64,000 nucleotides of DNA. It comes from Actinomadura sp. K4S16 (GTDB taxonomy: Bacteria; Actinomycetota; Actinomycetes; Streptosporangiales; Streptosporangiaceae). The notes below the pieces were generated by a model. That model was not told where the DNA came from. It saw nothing but the letters and a program-made list of their open reading frames with translations, and did not search any database. Location of the stretch: the NCBI RefSeq assembly GCF_008327685.1, contig NZ_BDDE01000019.1, positions 124,001-188,000 of the forward strand, given 5' to 3'. The stretch's first letter is position 1, and each line of letters begins with the position of its first letter. The translations under genes were made by a program, and so were the position numbers. Positions 16,104-24,352 of this stretch are shown in pieces.

Positions 16104-16235
16104 ATGGCCTCGATCCTCGAACTGCAGAACCTGGACGTCGAGCGCGCCGACTCCGCGAACGCCGCCGACAGCAACGGCAGCGTGTGGGAGTGCTGCAGCA
16201 CCGGAAGCTGGGTGCCCTTCACGTGCGGCTGCTGA
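16104..16235 (+). CDS. labA1: Labyrinthopeptin-type precursor peptide 1 (LabA1/A3-like)
   Basis: This 43-residue precursor starts at ATG 16104 after a perfect GGAGGTGA. The leader (residues 1-22) begins MASILELQNLDVER, with the ILELQ motif that class III synthetases recognise. The core (residues 23-43) starts SNGSVWECC, continues STGSWVPFT and ends CGC. Ser1-x2-Ser4-x3-Cys8 is the labionin motif. Ser10, Ser13 and Cys19 supply the second, larger ring. Cys9 and the terminal Cys21 would form the disulfide. From memory, labyrinthopeptin A1 has Ala at core position 3 and ends CC, so this peptide has Ala3Gly and an extra Gly between the last two cysteines. An Asp precedes the core, as in the A3 variant. 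Confidence 0.95.
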   Translation: MASILELQNLDVERADSANAADSNGSVWECCSTGSWVPFTCGC

Positions 16236-16303
16236 TCGCGCACCCGCGTCCCACCGACCCGGACCCCCCAGGGTCCCGACGTGACCGGAAAGAGGTGAAC
16301 GAG

Positions 16304-16417
16304 ATGACGAAGATCCTCGAACTGCAGAACCTCCAGGTCGAGCACGCCCGCGACGCGCGGAGCGACTGGAGCCTGTGGGAGTGCTGCAGCCACGGCAGCC
16401 TGTTCAACTGCTGCTGA
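16304..16417 (+). CDS. labA2: Labyrinthopeptin-type precursor peptide 2 (LabA2-like)
   Basis: This 37-residue precursor starts at ATG 16304 after AAAGAGGTGA. The 19-residue leader begins MTKILELQNLQVEHAR. The 18-residue core is SDWSLWECCSHGSLFNCC. It has two Ser-x2-Ser-x3-Cys labionin motifs (Ser1/Ser4/Cys8 and Ser10/Ser13/Cys17), leaving Cys9 and Cys18 for a disulfide. From memory, labyrinthopeptin A2 has Thr11 and Ala16; here these are His11 and Asn16. The spacing between the two precursor genes is 68 bp, and both share the ILELQNLxVE leader block. Class III leaders are usually removed by general peptidases; no dedicated protease gene is present. Confidence 0.96.
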   Translation: MTKILELQNLQVEHARDARSDWSLWECCSHGSLFNCC

Positions 16418-16439
16418 GCGGCTGAGCCGGGCTGACGGC

Positions 16440-16480
16440 GGTCCGTCCGGGACGGCGCGGTGCGCCGTCCCGGACGGACC
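16440..16480 (+). terminator. Strong hairpin between labA2 and labT1
   Basis: The 19-nt arms 16440-16458 and 16462-16480 are perfectly complementary around a 3-nt loop. It starts 22 bp after the labA2 stop and ends 5 bp before the labT1 ATG. It probably attenuates read-through or stabilises the upstream mRNA, so that precursor transcripts exceed transporter transcripts. Confidence 0.75.
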
Positions 16481-16485
16481 CGGAC

Positions 16486-18216
16486 ATGAGAGCCGGATGT
16501 ATGGATGAGCGTCGGGTGCGCGGCCGCGGCGGCCGGTTGGCGCTGCTGGTGGCGGCCAGCCTCGCCAACGTGGGCTGCGTCGTGGCCCTGCCGACCGTCC
16601 TGGGCGCGGCCACGGAGGCGGCACTGGATGGCGGGGACGCCGTGGCGCCGCTTTCGGCGCTGGCCGCGCTGGCGGCCATGGCGGTGGCGGCGGCGTATGC
16701 GGTCAAGGTGGCGGAGGTGGCGTGCACGTCCGCCGAGACCGTCCGGCTCCGGTCGCGGATGATGGAGCACGTGCTCGCCCTGGGGGTGCCCGGCGAGCGC
16801 ATGTTCGCGTCGGGCGACCTGACCGGCCGCGTGGTCACCGGAGCGTCCATGGCCGCGGGCGCCGGGCCCGTGCTGGTCCAGCTCACCGCGGGGACGGCGA
16901 CCGCGCTCGGCGGCGCCGCCGCGCTGTGGCTCATCGACTGGCGGCTGGTGGCGACCGTCGCCTGCGCCGTCCCGGCCGGGCTGGCGATGATGCGGTTCTT
17001 CGTGCGCCATGCGTCCGGCCTGGTGACGCGCTACCAGGAGCTGCAGGGCGAGATCTCCAACCGGATGCTCGACGCCCTGGCGGGGATCCGCACCGTCCGC
17101 GGCGCGGGCACCTGGCGGCGGGAGGCCGACCGGATCCTCGCGCCGCTGCCCGAACTGGCCGGTTCGGGACGGGACCTCTGGCGCGCCTACGGCCGGATCC
17201 AGGGGCAGGGGACGCTGCTGATCCCGCTGGCGGGGCTGGCCGCGCTGGCCGTGGCCGGGCAGGGCGTGATGGCGGGGCGGATCTCGCCGGGGCAGATGCT
17301 CGCGGTCGCCGGCTACGCGCCGATGGCGCTCGGGATCCTCGGGCAGGTGTCGCTGCTGCTGGCGCTGGCGAGGCTGCGCGCGGGCGAGCGGCGGATCGGT
17401 GAGGTGCTGTCCGTACCGGTGCGGGAGCGCGGCCGGCGCGCGCTGCCGGACGGTCCGGGCGAGCTGCGCCTGTGCGGGGTGACGGTGCGCGGTGCGGACG
17501 GCCCGCTGCTGGAGGCCGTCGACCTGGTCGTCCCGGCCGGGCGGTCCGTCGCGATCGTGGGCCGGTCGGGTGCCGGGAAGAGCACGCTCGCGCTGGCCGC
17601 GGGCGGGCTGGTCGAACCGGACGAGGGGCGGGTGCTGCTCGACGGCGTCCCCCTGGCGGAGGTCGCCCCGGCCTCGCTGCGGCGCGAGGTGGCGTACGCC
17701 TTCGAGCGCCCGCGGCTGCGGGGCGCCTCGGTCGCCGACGCGATCGGCTACGGGTGCGGGGAGCCGTCCCCCGAACGGGTCGAGCGGGCGGCCGCGCTGG
17801 CGGGCGCGGACCGGTTCGTCCGGCTGCTTCCCGACGGGTACGCGACGGCGCTGCGGGAGGCTCCGATGTCGGGCGGCGAAGAGCAGCGGCTCGGCCTGGC
17901 GCGGGCGTTCGTCCGGCCCGCCCGGCTGCTCGTCCTGGACGACGCCACCTCCAGCCTCGACTCGGTGACCGAGGCGCAGGTGGGCGCCGCGCTCGCGCGG
18001 GCCGCGGCGGGACGCACCCGGCTGCTCGTCGCGCACCGGGCGGGCACGGCCGCGCGCGCCGACCTCGTGGTGTGGCTGGACGGCGGCCGGGTCCGGGCCG
18101 TCGGGCCGCACCGCGCCCTGTGGCGGCACCGCGCCTACCGCGAACTCTTCGAGCCCCCCGCCCCGGTGGCCAGTGCCGGCGGCGCCGTGTCCGAGCGGAA
18201 CGGGGAGGCCCCGTGA
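16486..18216 (+). CDS. labT1: ABC exporter half-transporter LabT1
   Basis: The 576-residue protein has an N-terminal six-helix exporter domain (about residues 18-290) fused to an ATPase domain. The ATPase domain has Walker A IVGRSGAGKSTLALA, signature MSGGEEQRLGLARAF, Walker B RLLVLDDATSSLD and a His switch in LLVAHRAG. With LabT2 it would form a heterodimeric exporter for the lantibiotic or its immature form. ATG 16486 and ATG 16501 are both possible; neither has a strong ribosome-binding site, so weak initiation may follow the hairpin upstream. The stop overlaps the GTG of labT2 by 4 bp. Confidence 0.9.
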   Translation: MRAGCMDERRVRGRGGRLALLVAASLANVGCVVALPTVLGAATEAALDGGDAVAPLSALAALAAMAVAAAYAVKVAEVACTSAETVRLRSRMMEHVLALGVPGERMFASGDLTGRVVTGASMAAGAGPVLVQLTAGTATALGGAAALWLIDWRLVATVACAVPAGLAMMRFFVRHASGLVTRYQELQGEISNRMLDALAGIRTVRGAGTWRREADRILAPLPELAGSGRDLWRAYGRIQGQGTLLIPLAGLAALAVAGQGVMAGRISPGQMLAVAGYAPMALGILGQVSLLLALARLRAGERRIGEVLSVPVRERGRRALPDGPGELRLCGVTVRGADGPLLEAVDLVVPAGRSVAIVGRSGAGKSTLALAAGGLVEPDEGRVLLDGVPLAEVAPASLRREVAYAFERPRLRGASVADAIGYGCGEPSPERVERAAALAGADRFVRLLPDGYATALREAPMSGGEEQRLGLARAFVRPARLLVLDDATSSLDSVTEAQVGAALARAAAGRTRLLVAHRAGTAARADLVVWLDGGRVRAVGPHRALWRHRAYRELFEPPAPVASAGGAVSERNGEAP

Positions 18217-20015
18217 CCGCGCCGGACGACCCGGCGGACGCGGCTGCCGGGCTCGGACGCCGGGTGTGGCGGCGGCCGCTCGCGGAGCTGCTGCGCGAGC
18301 GCCGCGGGGTGGCCGCCACCCTGCTGTGGTCGCTCGCCGCGACCCTGCCCGCGCTCCTGTCGGGCCATCTGGTCGCGCGGGCGCTGGACCGCGGCTTCCT
18401 GCGGGACGACCTCGCCGCCGGCCTCGGCTGGCTGGCCGTGCTCGGCGCGGCCATGGTCGCGGCCGCCGTGAGCGCGCGCCGCGTCCCGCCCGCGCTGGGA
18501 CGGGTCGTCGAGCCGCTCCGGGACCGGCTGGTGCGCCGGGTCGTGACGGGGACGCTGCGGCGCGCGGTCGGCGCGGCCCCCGGACGCCCCGACCTGTCGG
18601 TCATCACCCGCATGTCCGAGCACACCGAGACGGTCCGCGACACGACCGCGGGCCTCCTGCTGGGATTGCAGCAGGTCGGGCTCACGGTGACGGCGGCCGC
18701 GGTCGGCCTGGCGCTGCTGGCGCCCGTCGTCGCCCTGCTGGTGGTCCCGCCGGTGGCGGTGACGCTGCTGCTGCTCGTCCTGCTGCTGCCTTCGCTGGCG
18801 GCCCGCGAGCGCGCGTCGCTGCTGGCCGAGGAGCGGGTGGCCGACACGGTCGGCGGCATCGTGTCGGACGTGCGCGACGTGGTCGCGTGCGGCGCCGAAC
18901 CCGAGGCGGCCGGTGAGGCCGGCGACGCCTTCCGCGTCCAGGCCGCCGCGGAGCGGGCGGCCGCCCGGGCGGGCGCCCTGCGGACCGCGCTCGGGACCGC
19001 CGGCGGGCAGCTCGCCCTCGTCGCGGTGCTGGCCGCCGGGCCGTGGCTGCTGCACAGCGGCCGGCTCAGCACGGGAGAGCTGCTCGGAGCGCTCACCTAC
19101 ATCACCGCGAACCTGCAGCCCGCACTGCGGGCGGCGGTGCAGACGACCGGAGGATCCGCCGTCCGACTCGGGGTCGCCCTGCACCGGCTGGAGTCGTGCG
19201 CCGGTCCGGAACCGGAGCCCGCCCCGAGCCCGGCGCCCCGCGCCAAGGTTCCGAGCGATTTCGAGCTGCGCGTGGACGGGCTCACGTTCTCTTACGGCGC
19301 CGGAGCGGAGCCGGTACTGCGCGACGTGACGTTCACGGTGCCGTACGGATCGCATCTGGCCGTCGTCGGCCCCAGCGGGATCGGCAAGTCGACGCTGGCG
19401 GATTTGCTGACCGGTGTCGCGGAGCCGCAGCAAGGCACGGTGTCGATCGGCGGGCTGCCGCTCGCGTCCCTGGACCCGCACTGGTTGCGGCGGACCGTCG
19501 CGATCATCCCCCAGGAGGCGTACGTCTTCGCCGGATCCCTGCGCGAGAACCTCACCTACCTGGACCCCGCCGCGTCCGCCGCCGACATCGAGGACGCCGT
19601 CACGACCCTCGGCCTTGGGCCGCTGCGTGACCGGCTCGGCGGGAACGACGCGGCCGTCGGATCGCGTTCGGGGCTCACGCCGGGGGAGCGGCAGATGATC
19701 GCCCTCGCGCGGGTCTGGCTCTCGCCCGCGCGGATCGTGCTGCTCGACGAGGCGACCTGCCACCTCGACCCGGTCGCGGAGGCGCGGATGGAGGAGGCGT
19801 TCCGGGCCCGTCCCGGCACCCTCGTCGTCATCGCGCACCGGCTGAGCTCGGCCCGGCGCGCCGACCGCATCCTCGTCATGGACGGGGAGCGCACGCTGCT
19901 CGGCGGCCACGACGAGCTGCTGCGGCGCTCCGGCCTCTACGCCGACCTCGTCGGAGCCTGGCAGACCGGACGCCAGGAGGAGGGCCGCCCGGACCGCCGC
20001 TACGCGGCCTCCTGA
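18213..20015 (+). CDS. labT2: ABC exporter half-transporter LabT2
   Basis: The 600-residue protein has six membrane helices (about residues 30-300) followed by an ATPase domain. Motifs are Walker A VVGPSGIGKSTLADL, Q-loop IIPQEAYVFAGSL, a degenerate signature LTPGERQMIALARVW in place of LSGGQ, and Walker B IVLLDEATCHLD. The signature departure suggests asymmetric ATP sites with LabT1, as in many heterodimeric exporters. GTG 18213 overlaps the labT1 stop and follows GGGGAGG at 18202-18208. It is the last gene of the lantibiotic operon. Confidence 0.9.
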   Translation: MTAPDDPADAAAGLGRRVWRRPLAELLRERRGVAATLLWSLAATLPALLSGHLVARALDRGFLRDDLAAGLGWLAVLGAAMVAAAVSARRVPPALGRVVEPLRDRLVRRVVTGTLRRAVGAAPGRPDLSVITRMSEHTETVRDTTAGLLLGLQQVGLTVTAAAVGLALLAPVVALLVVPPVAVTLLLLVLLLPSLAARERASLLAEERVADTVGGIVSDVRDVVACGAEPEAAGEAGDAFRVQAAAERAAARAGALRTALGTAGGQLALVAVLAAGPWLLHSGRLSTGELLGALTYITANLQPALRAAVQTTGGSAVRLGVALHRLESCAGPEPEPAPSPAPRAKVPSDFELRVDGLTFSYGAGAEPVLRDVTFTVPYGSHLAVVGPSGIGKSTLADLLTGVAEPQQGTVSIGGLPLASLDPHWLRRTVAIIPQEAYVFAGSLRENLTYLDPAASAADIEDAVTTLGLGPLRDRLGGNDAAVGSRSGLTPGERQMIALARVWLSPARIVLLDEATCHLDPVAEARMEEAFRARPGTLVVIAHRLSSARRADRILVMDGERTLLGGHDELLRRSGLYADLVGAWQTGRQEEGRPDRRYAAS

Positions 20016-20219
20016 GGCGCCCTTCACTGCGGACCGGAGAAGCACCGGGCGCCCTGCCGCGCTCCGGGAAGGGCTGCGCAATGCCCTGAGCCGGGGGTTC
20101 AAGAGTTCTTCATCCGCCGTTACGGGAGTGGCATCGGCGGTGTCGTCGCAGCTCAGCGGGCTCTGCATGGCGATATACGTCACCTTCCGACCAAGGACGG
20201 AGTCGCGCGTGGGCAAAGC

Positions 20220-20252
20220 GTGACATTTATTCGAATTTGCCGAAAATGTCAC
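20220..20252. promoter_or_regulatory. 9-bp inverted repeat upstream of nuclease gene
   Basis: GTGACATTT (20220-20228) and AAATGTCAC (20244-20252) are perfect reverse complements 15 bp apart, in a locally AT-rich stretch. It lies 74 bp before the nuclease ATG. It may be a regulator site; the 310 bp between labT2 and the nuclease hold no gene. Confidence 0.5.
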
Positions 20253-20325
20253 CGTCGCAGTGCCGTCGTTCCCGCTCCCCCTCGGGGCCCCCGCCCTGGC
20301 CGGGAACGGCGCGGAAAGGCTCCCG

Positions 20326-20955
20326 ATGCGACGACTTCTCCTGTTCGCACTCCCCGCCGCCCTGAGTGCGGCGCTGGTCGGCGCCATGGGCGCGCCCGCG
20401 TCCGCGACACCGCCGAACATCCCGTCCGCCTCCACGGCCGCGAGCCGTCTCGCCGCCCTCACCGTGGGCGCCGAATCGCACCAGAGCACCTACGACCGCA
20501 GCCTGTTCCCGCACTGGATCACCATCTCGGGGACGTGCAACACCCGGGAGACCGTCCTGAAGCGGGACGGCACGAACGTCACCACCGACTCCTCGTGCGC
20601 CGCGACGTCCGGCACGTGGTACTCGCCCTACGACGGCGCGACCTGGACGCAGGCCTCGGACCTGGACATCGACCACATGGTGCCGCTCGCCGAGGCGTGG
20701 GCGTCCGGTGCCTGGTCCTGGACGACCTCCCGCCGCCAGGCCTACGCCAATGACCTCGGCGGCCCGGAGTTGTGGGCCGTCACCGACAACGTCAACCAGG
20801 CGAAGGGCGACAAGGACCCGGCCGAGTGGCAGCCCTCGGTCGGCTCCTTCCGCTGCACCTACGCCCGCGCCTGGATCCAGGTGAAGTGGTACTACGGCCT
20901 GAGCGTGGACAGCGCGGAGAAGAGCGCCCTCAACACGATGCTCGGCACCTGCTGA
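20326..20955 (+). CDS. Secreted HNH-family endonuclease (GmrSD C-terminal/DUF1524-like)
   Basis: The 209-residue protein starts with a Sec signal peptide: MRRLLLFALPAALSAALVGA, then cleavage near ASA. The mature part has the HNH-type active site DLDIDHMVPLAEAW, then NQAKGDKDPAEWQP with the metal-binding and Asn positions, and four cysteines (CNTRE, SCAAT, FRCTY, terminal C) that could form two disulfides outside the cell. ATG 20326 follows GAAAGG; an upstream ATG would add an unlikely extension ahead of the signal. It probably degrades extracellular DNA for nutrient recovery. It ends at a strong terminator. Confidence 0.87.
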   Translation: MRRLLLFALPAALSAALVGAMGAPASATPPNIPSASTAASRLAALTVGAESHQSTYDRSLFPHWITISGTCNTRETVLKRDGTNVTTDSSCAATSGTWYSPYDGATWTQASDLDIDHMVPLAEAWASGAWSWTTSRRQAYANDLGGPELWAVTDNVNQAKGDKDPAEWQPSVGSFRCTYARAWIQVKWYYGLSVDSAEKSALNTMLGTC

Positions 20956-20967
20956 GCCTCGTCCCGC

Positions 20968-21010
20968 CGCCGCGCCGGCGCCCGCGGACCCCGCGGGCGC
21001 CGGCGCGGCG
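20968..21010. terminator. Bidirectional terminator, 20-nt perfect arms
   Basis: Arms 20968-20987 and 20991-21010 are exact reverse complements with a 3-nt loop. It fills the 59-bp gap between the convergent nuclease and phosphotransferase genes, so it can stop transcription from both sides. Confidence 0.85.
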
Positions 21011-21014
21011 CTGT

Positions 21015-21947
21015 TCAGCCCGCCCTGTGGTCGATCAAGGTGGTGGCTATGGCGACCTGGGCGGGGTCGAGGGCGGTCTCGCCGTCCTCGACGTCCCACA
21101 GCGCGTTCTGCAGGACGCGGCCGAGCGTCCAGCCGGTCGCCCGCCGCCGGTCGAGGCCGAGGGCCTCGGTCAGGTGGTCGAAGCGCCGCAGCACCTGACG
21201 GGCCACGTCACCGGTCGCCACGACCTCGTCCCACCGGTTGTCCAGCGCCGGCAGCAGGTCGAAGCCGGGGTCGCCGGCGAGGGGCTTGGGATCGATGGCC
21301 AGCCACGGCTCCCGCCGTCCGCCGAGGACGTTGTCGTAGTGCAGGTCCCAGTGCAGCAGGCGGTCGCCGGGCTCGCCGACCAGTTCGGCCACGGCGGACG
21401 CGCACGTCCGCACCAGCCGCCGGTCGGCCGGGTCGCGCAGCGCGGGCACGGCGCGGGGGACCTCGTCGAGCATGGCCGCGGCGATGCCGGCCAGGTGCCG
21501 CAGGCCCTCCGGCGCGGGCACCGCGACCAGGCGCGCGAGCAGCCCGGCCAGGACCTCCACGGCGGTGTCGTCGTCGGGCACCGAGGACAGCGGCCGGGCC
21601 GCGTCCAGGCGCTCCAGCAGCATCGTGCCGGTGCCCGGGTCGTGGTCGAGCAGGCGTACCGTCCCGTCGCCGTCCCACACGCGCAGCCCGACCGGCTCGG
21701 TGGCGTGCTCGTCGGTGACCGGCTGGAGCTTGAGCGCGGCGGGCGCGCCGTCCGCGCGGGTCACCGGGAGCACGAGCGAGGCCATGCCGTGCAGTCCCGG
21801 GCCGTCCAGGCGCAGGGACCAGCGGTCCAGGAAGGCCGCGGCCAGGCCGGGCAGCGCGGCGATCCAGGCGCGCCCGGACGCGCCGCCGTACTTGCCGTGC
21901 GAGGCGGCCAGCGCCTCGGGAACGTCGATGCGGATCGACGTGCTCAT
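21015..21947 (-). CDS. APH(6)-like aminoglycoside phosphotransferase family protein
   Basis: The 310-residue protein is a small-molecule kinase of the aminoglycoside 6-phosphotransferase/hydroxyurea phosphotransferase family. It shows the catalytic Brenner loop LLHWDLHYDNVL (about residues 195-206) and the metal-binding segment WLAIDPKPLAGDPGFDLLP, which is typical of the APH(6) branch. Start ATG 21947 follows GGAGA; a TTG two codons upstream is less likely. Such genes are common in actinomycete chromosomes and do not always confer streptomycin resistance. The gene stands alone, facing the nuclease gene across a terminator. Confidence 0.85.
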   Translation of the reverse strand: MSTSIRIDVPEALAASHGKYGGASGRAWIAALPGLAAAFLDRWSLRLDGPGLHGMASLVLPVTRADGAPAALKLQPVTDEHATEPVGLRVWDGDGTVRLLDHDPGTGTMLLERLDAARPLSSVPDDDTAVEVLAGLLARLVAVPAPEGLRHLAGIAAAMLDEVPRAVPALRDPADRRLVRTCASAVAELVGEPGDRLLHWDLHYDNVLGGRREPWLAIDPKPLAGDPGFDLLPALDNRWDEVVATGDVARQVLRRFDHLTEALGLDRRRATGWTLGRVLQNALWDVEDGETALDPAQVAIATTLIDHRAG

Positions 21948-22168
21948 GGTCAACGTCTCCTTCGTCGTGGGCTCCTGATCAGGTCGCGTGTCACGAAGAG
22001 ACGTCGGCGGTGCCCGGCTCCCGGGCAGGGGTCAACGCATGCCGCGAAGGCTACCGGCCGAGGCGAGCGGGCCGCCGCGAGTGACCCGGCGACCCGGCAC
22101 GCCGCCGGTATCGCGCCCCTACGGTCTAGAGTCTTTTTCTAGAATAGGACTCGTCACGGAGGTGCCTG

Positions 22169-22537
22169 ATGGCGGTGGACCCGACCGGTGCTGGGCTGAA
22201 GCGGTTCCTCGCGGAGGATCCCGGCGGCCCGGTGGTGATGCTCAACCTGCTGCGCTTCCGCGAGGGCGGCGAGAAGAGCTACGCCCGCTACTCGAAGGCG
22301 CTCGGCGGGGACATCCTCGCCCGTTACGGCGCCGAGGTCCTCTACTACGGAAAGGGGTCGACCGCGCTGGTCGCCGAGGACGGGCAGTCCTGGGACGCCG
22401 TGCTCCTCGTCCGCTACCCGTCCCGCGAGGTGTTCTCCCGCATGGTCGCCGACCCCGACTTCCAGGCCGTCGCCCACTTCCGGAGCGAAGCGCTGAGCGA
22501 GGCCGTCCTGCAGGCCACCATCCAGGTAGGCGCCTGA
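22169..22537 (+). CDS. DUF1330 family protein
   Basis: The 122-residue protein is a dimeric alpha+beta barrel of the DUF1330 type. It has the conserved opening GGPVVMLNLLRFREGG, an internal RYPSREVFSRMVADPDFQ, and a C-terminal HFRSEALSEAVLQA. Function in the family is not established; the fold resembles antibiotic-monooxygenase-type barrels. ATG 22169 follows GGAGGTG. The 221-bp divergent spacer to the phosphotransferase gene contains an AT-rich stretch with CTAGA repeats around 22128-22144, a plausible promoter area. Confidence 0.75.
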   Translation: MAVDPTGAGLKRFLAEDPGGPVVMLNLLRFREGGEKSYARYSKALGGDILARYGAEVLYYGKGSTALVAEDGQSWDAVLLVRYPSREVFSRMVADPDFQAVAHFRSEALSEAVLQATIQVGA

Positions 22538-22602
22538 CCCGGGGTTCGCGGGCCGGGCTGCGGCCGGTGCGGAGCGGCCCCACGGTTTCGCCGCGGCGAG
22601 GA

Positions 22603-22626
22603 CGGCCCGCATGTCGTGGCGGGCCG
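22603..22626. terminator. Hairpin between convergent genes
   Basis: CGGCCCGC (22603-22610) pairs with GCGGGCCG (22619-22626) across an 8-nt loop. It lies between the DUF1330 gene and the convergent dipeptidase-like gene. Confidence 0.55.
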
Positions 22627-22659
22627 CCACTCGCCTTCACCGCCCACCGGCGGCGGGGT

Positions 22660-24246
22660 TCACCAGGTCTCGGCGGCGCGCCACATGCGCAGGTAGGTCT
22701 CCGCGCCGTTCGCCATGTCGTCGATGAGCTCCTGGCCGCCGACGGCGCGCATGTCGGCGATCCAGTCGGGGACGAGGCCGTAGTTCGCGACGCCGTCGGT
22801 GTTGAGGTCCCAGGTGCGCTGCCCCTCGGTGAGCCGGTCGAGCTTCACCGACGGGTCGATCGGCGAGGTGAAGGGGTAGCTCAGCGGGCCCGCGCCGCCG
22901 CCCGTGCGGGGCTCGGGCAGCGCGCCCATGCCGTTCGCGTCGAGCCCGTAGCCGTAGCCGAACGGGCGGGCGGGGTCGCGCTGGGCCTTGTTGCGCCGCC
23001 ACTCGGAGGTGAACCGGTCGGCCGCGTTGCCGTAGCCGGTGACCATGCCGCCGAGCCGGTAGAGGCGGGGCAGGTAGGTCGCGTCCATCCAGCTGTGGGA
23101 CGAGATGACGCCCGGGTACCGCGCCTCCTCCAGGATGCCGAGGGTCTGGTCGGCGGCCTTCGCGCTCATGTGGTCGACTTCGACGATCATGTGCCGCTTC
23201 ATCATCCCGCGCACCGCGTACGCGCCGAGGTCGCTGAGGCCCCGGACGTTGCAGTGCGGGGCGCTCGGATAGATCGGCAGCGTGATCCCCGCCAGCCCGA
23301 GCAGCTTCAGGATCGGTTCGAGGGCGTCGCCGACCTCGCCCGCCGGGGCGATCGTGTTGTCGTGGGCGGGGCCGGTGCACGTCTCGGCCTGCCAGAACCG
23401 TCCGGTGCCGATGAAGTTGGCGAGGTTGACGAACGCGCCGGCCGTGCCGCCGTCGAACCGCACGCCGCAGAGCGCGTTGTCGTACTTGTGGCACACGAAC
23501 ATCGAGGCCACGCCGAGGCCGCGCGCCTCGTCCAGCCCCCGGTCGATGTCGGCGCGGGTGCAGGCCGGGGCGCCGTTGACGAGCCGGCAGCCGAACGGCT
23601 CGGAGGTCTCGATGCCGAGGACGACGGCGAGCTTGCCGTCCTCGATGACGCGGCGGGCGTCCGCCGAGTCGCGCACGATGCGGAACCAGCCCTTGCCCGG
23701 GCCGCCGCTCCGCTCGTCGATGTAGCTCTCCATCTCGTGCATCCGCTGCGCCTGGAGCCGGATCGTCGCCGTCTCGTCGCACGGGTTGCCCTTGAGCGGG
23801 TAGATGTCGCAGAGCTGGCGGTTCGCCACCAGGTGGTTGACGAGGATCCGCTGCCCGGCCCGCCACGACCGCTCCAGCCAGGTGTAGTAGACCTGCTGGT
23901 GGGTGCGGGAGTCGTAGGCGGGCCAGTCCTTGAACGTCGGCCAGCCCGTGGGGTCGTGGGTGCCGAACGGCGTGCCGTACCGGGTGAAGTTCTCCCACCA
24001 GGCGAGCACGCCGTTGCCGGCGTGGTCGGGGCAGTCGCGCAGCGCCTCCTGGATGCCGTCGGGGTCGAACGGCTTGCCGCACATCAGCTTGCCGCCGAAC
24101 GCTTCGTACGACATCAGGTGGCTGTGGGCGTCGATGTAGCCGCGCACCTCGCGCGGCTCGCCCTCCGCGTGCGCGCGGGGGACGGTGAGGAGGGCGAGCA
24201 GGAGGGTGAGGAGGATCGGAACGCAGGCGGCACGTCGGACGGGCAT
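22660..24246 (-). CDS. Secreted metal-dependent hydrolase, peptidase M19 (membrane dipeptidase)-like
   Basis: The 528-residue protein starts with a clear signal peptide (residues 1-27, ending RAHA). The mature TIM-barrel region has the metal site YIDAHSHLMSYEAFGG near its start. The later segments VVLGIETSEPFG, IVEVDHMSAKAADQTLGILE and YPGVISSHSWMD resemble the metal-ligand loops of renal-dipeptidase-like M19 enzymes. It is longer than a typical M19 enzyme, with an insert after the first loop, so the substrate may not be a dipeptide. ATG 24246 follows GAGGTG. Probably extracellular. Confidence 0.7.
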   Translation of the reverse strand: MPVRRAACVPILLTLLLALLTVPRAHAEGEPREVRGYIDAHSHLMSYEAFGGKLMCGKPFDPDGIQEALRDCPDHAGNGVLAWWENFTRYGTPFGTHDPTGWPTFKDWPAYDSRTHQQVYYTWLERSWRAGQRILVNHLVANRQLCDIYPLKGNPCDETATIRLQAQRMHEMESYIDERSGGPGKGWFRIVRDSADARRVIEDGKLAVVLGIETSEPFGCRLVNGAPACTRADIDRGLDEARGLGVASMFVCHKYDNALCGVRFDGGTAGAFVNLANFIGTGRFWQAETCTGPAHDNTIAPAGEVGDALEPILKLLGLAGITLPIYPSAPHCNVRGLSDLGAYAVRGMMKRHMIVEVDHMSAKAADQTLGILEEARYPGVISSHSWMDATYLPRLYRLGGMVTGYGNAADRFTSEWRRNKAQRDPARPFGYGYGLDANGMGALPEPRTGGGAGPLSYPFTSPIDPSVKLDRLTEGQRTWDLNTDGVANYGLVPDWIADMRAVGGQELIDDMANGAETYLRMWRAAETW

Positions 24247-24352
24247 GGGGCACCTCGGCCGGGGGGAGACGTCCAGTGGCTCTCAGCCGAGTGAAACACC
24301 GATCCGGGCAAATGTGAATAGTCCTCATATCGCCGCCGGTCAGCCCGGGTGC

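Noticed and set aside
16261..16276. Small GGACCC/GGGTCC hairpin between labA1 and labA2
   Set aside because: Only 6-bp arms just before the labA2 ribosome-binding site; too weak to call a terminator.
16064..16303. Frame from 16064 running into labA2
   Set aside because: The part before ATG 16304 is out of frame with labA1 and has no leader-like sequence. ATG 16304 has a proper GAGGTGA box.
22660..24246. The secreted dipeptidase as the lantibiotic leader protease
   Set aside because: M19-type enzymes cut dipeptides, the gene is 2.6 kb beyond labT2 with other genes between, and class III leaders are usually trimmed by general peptidases.
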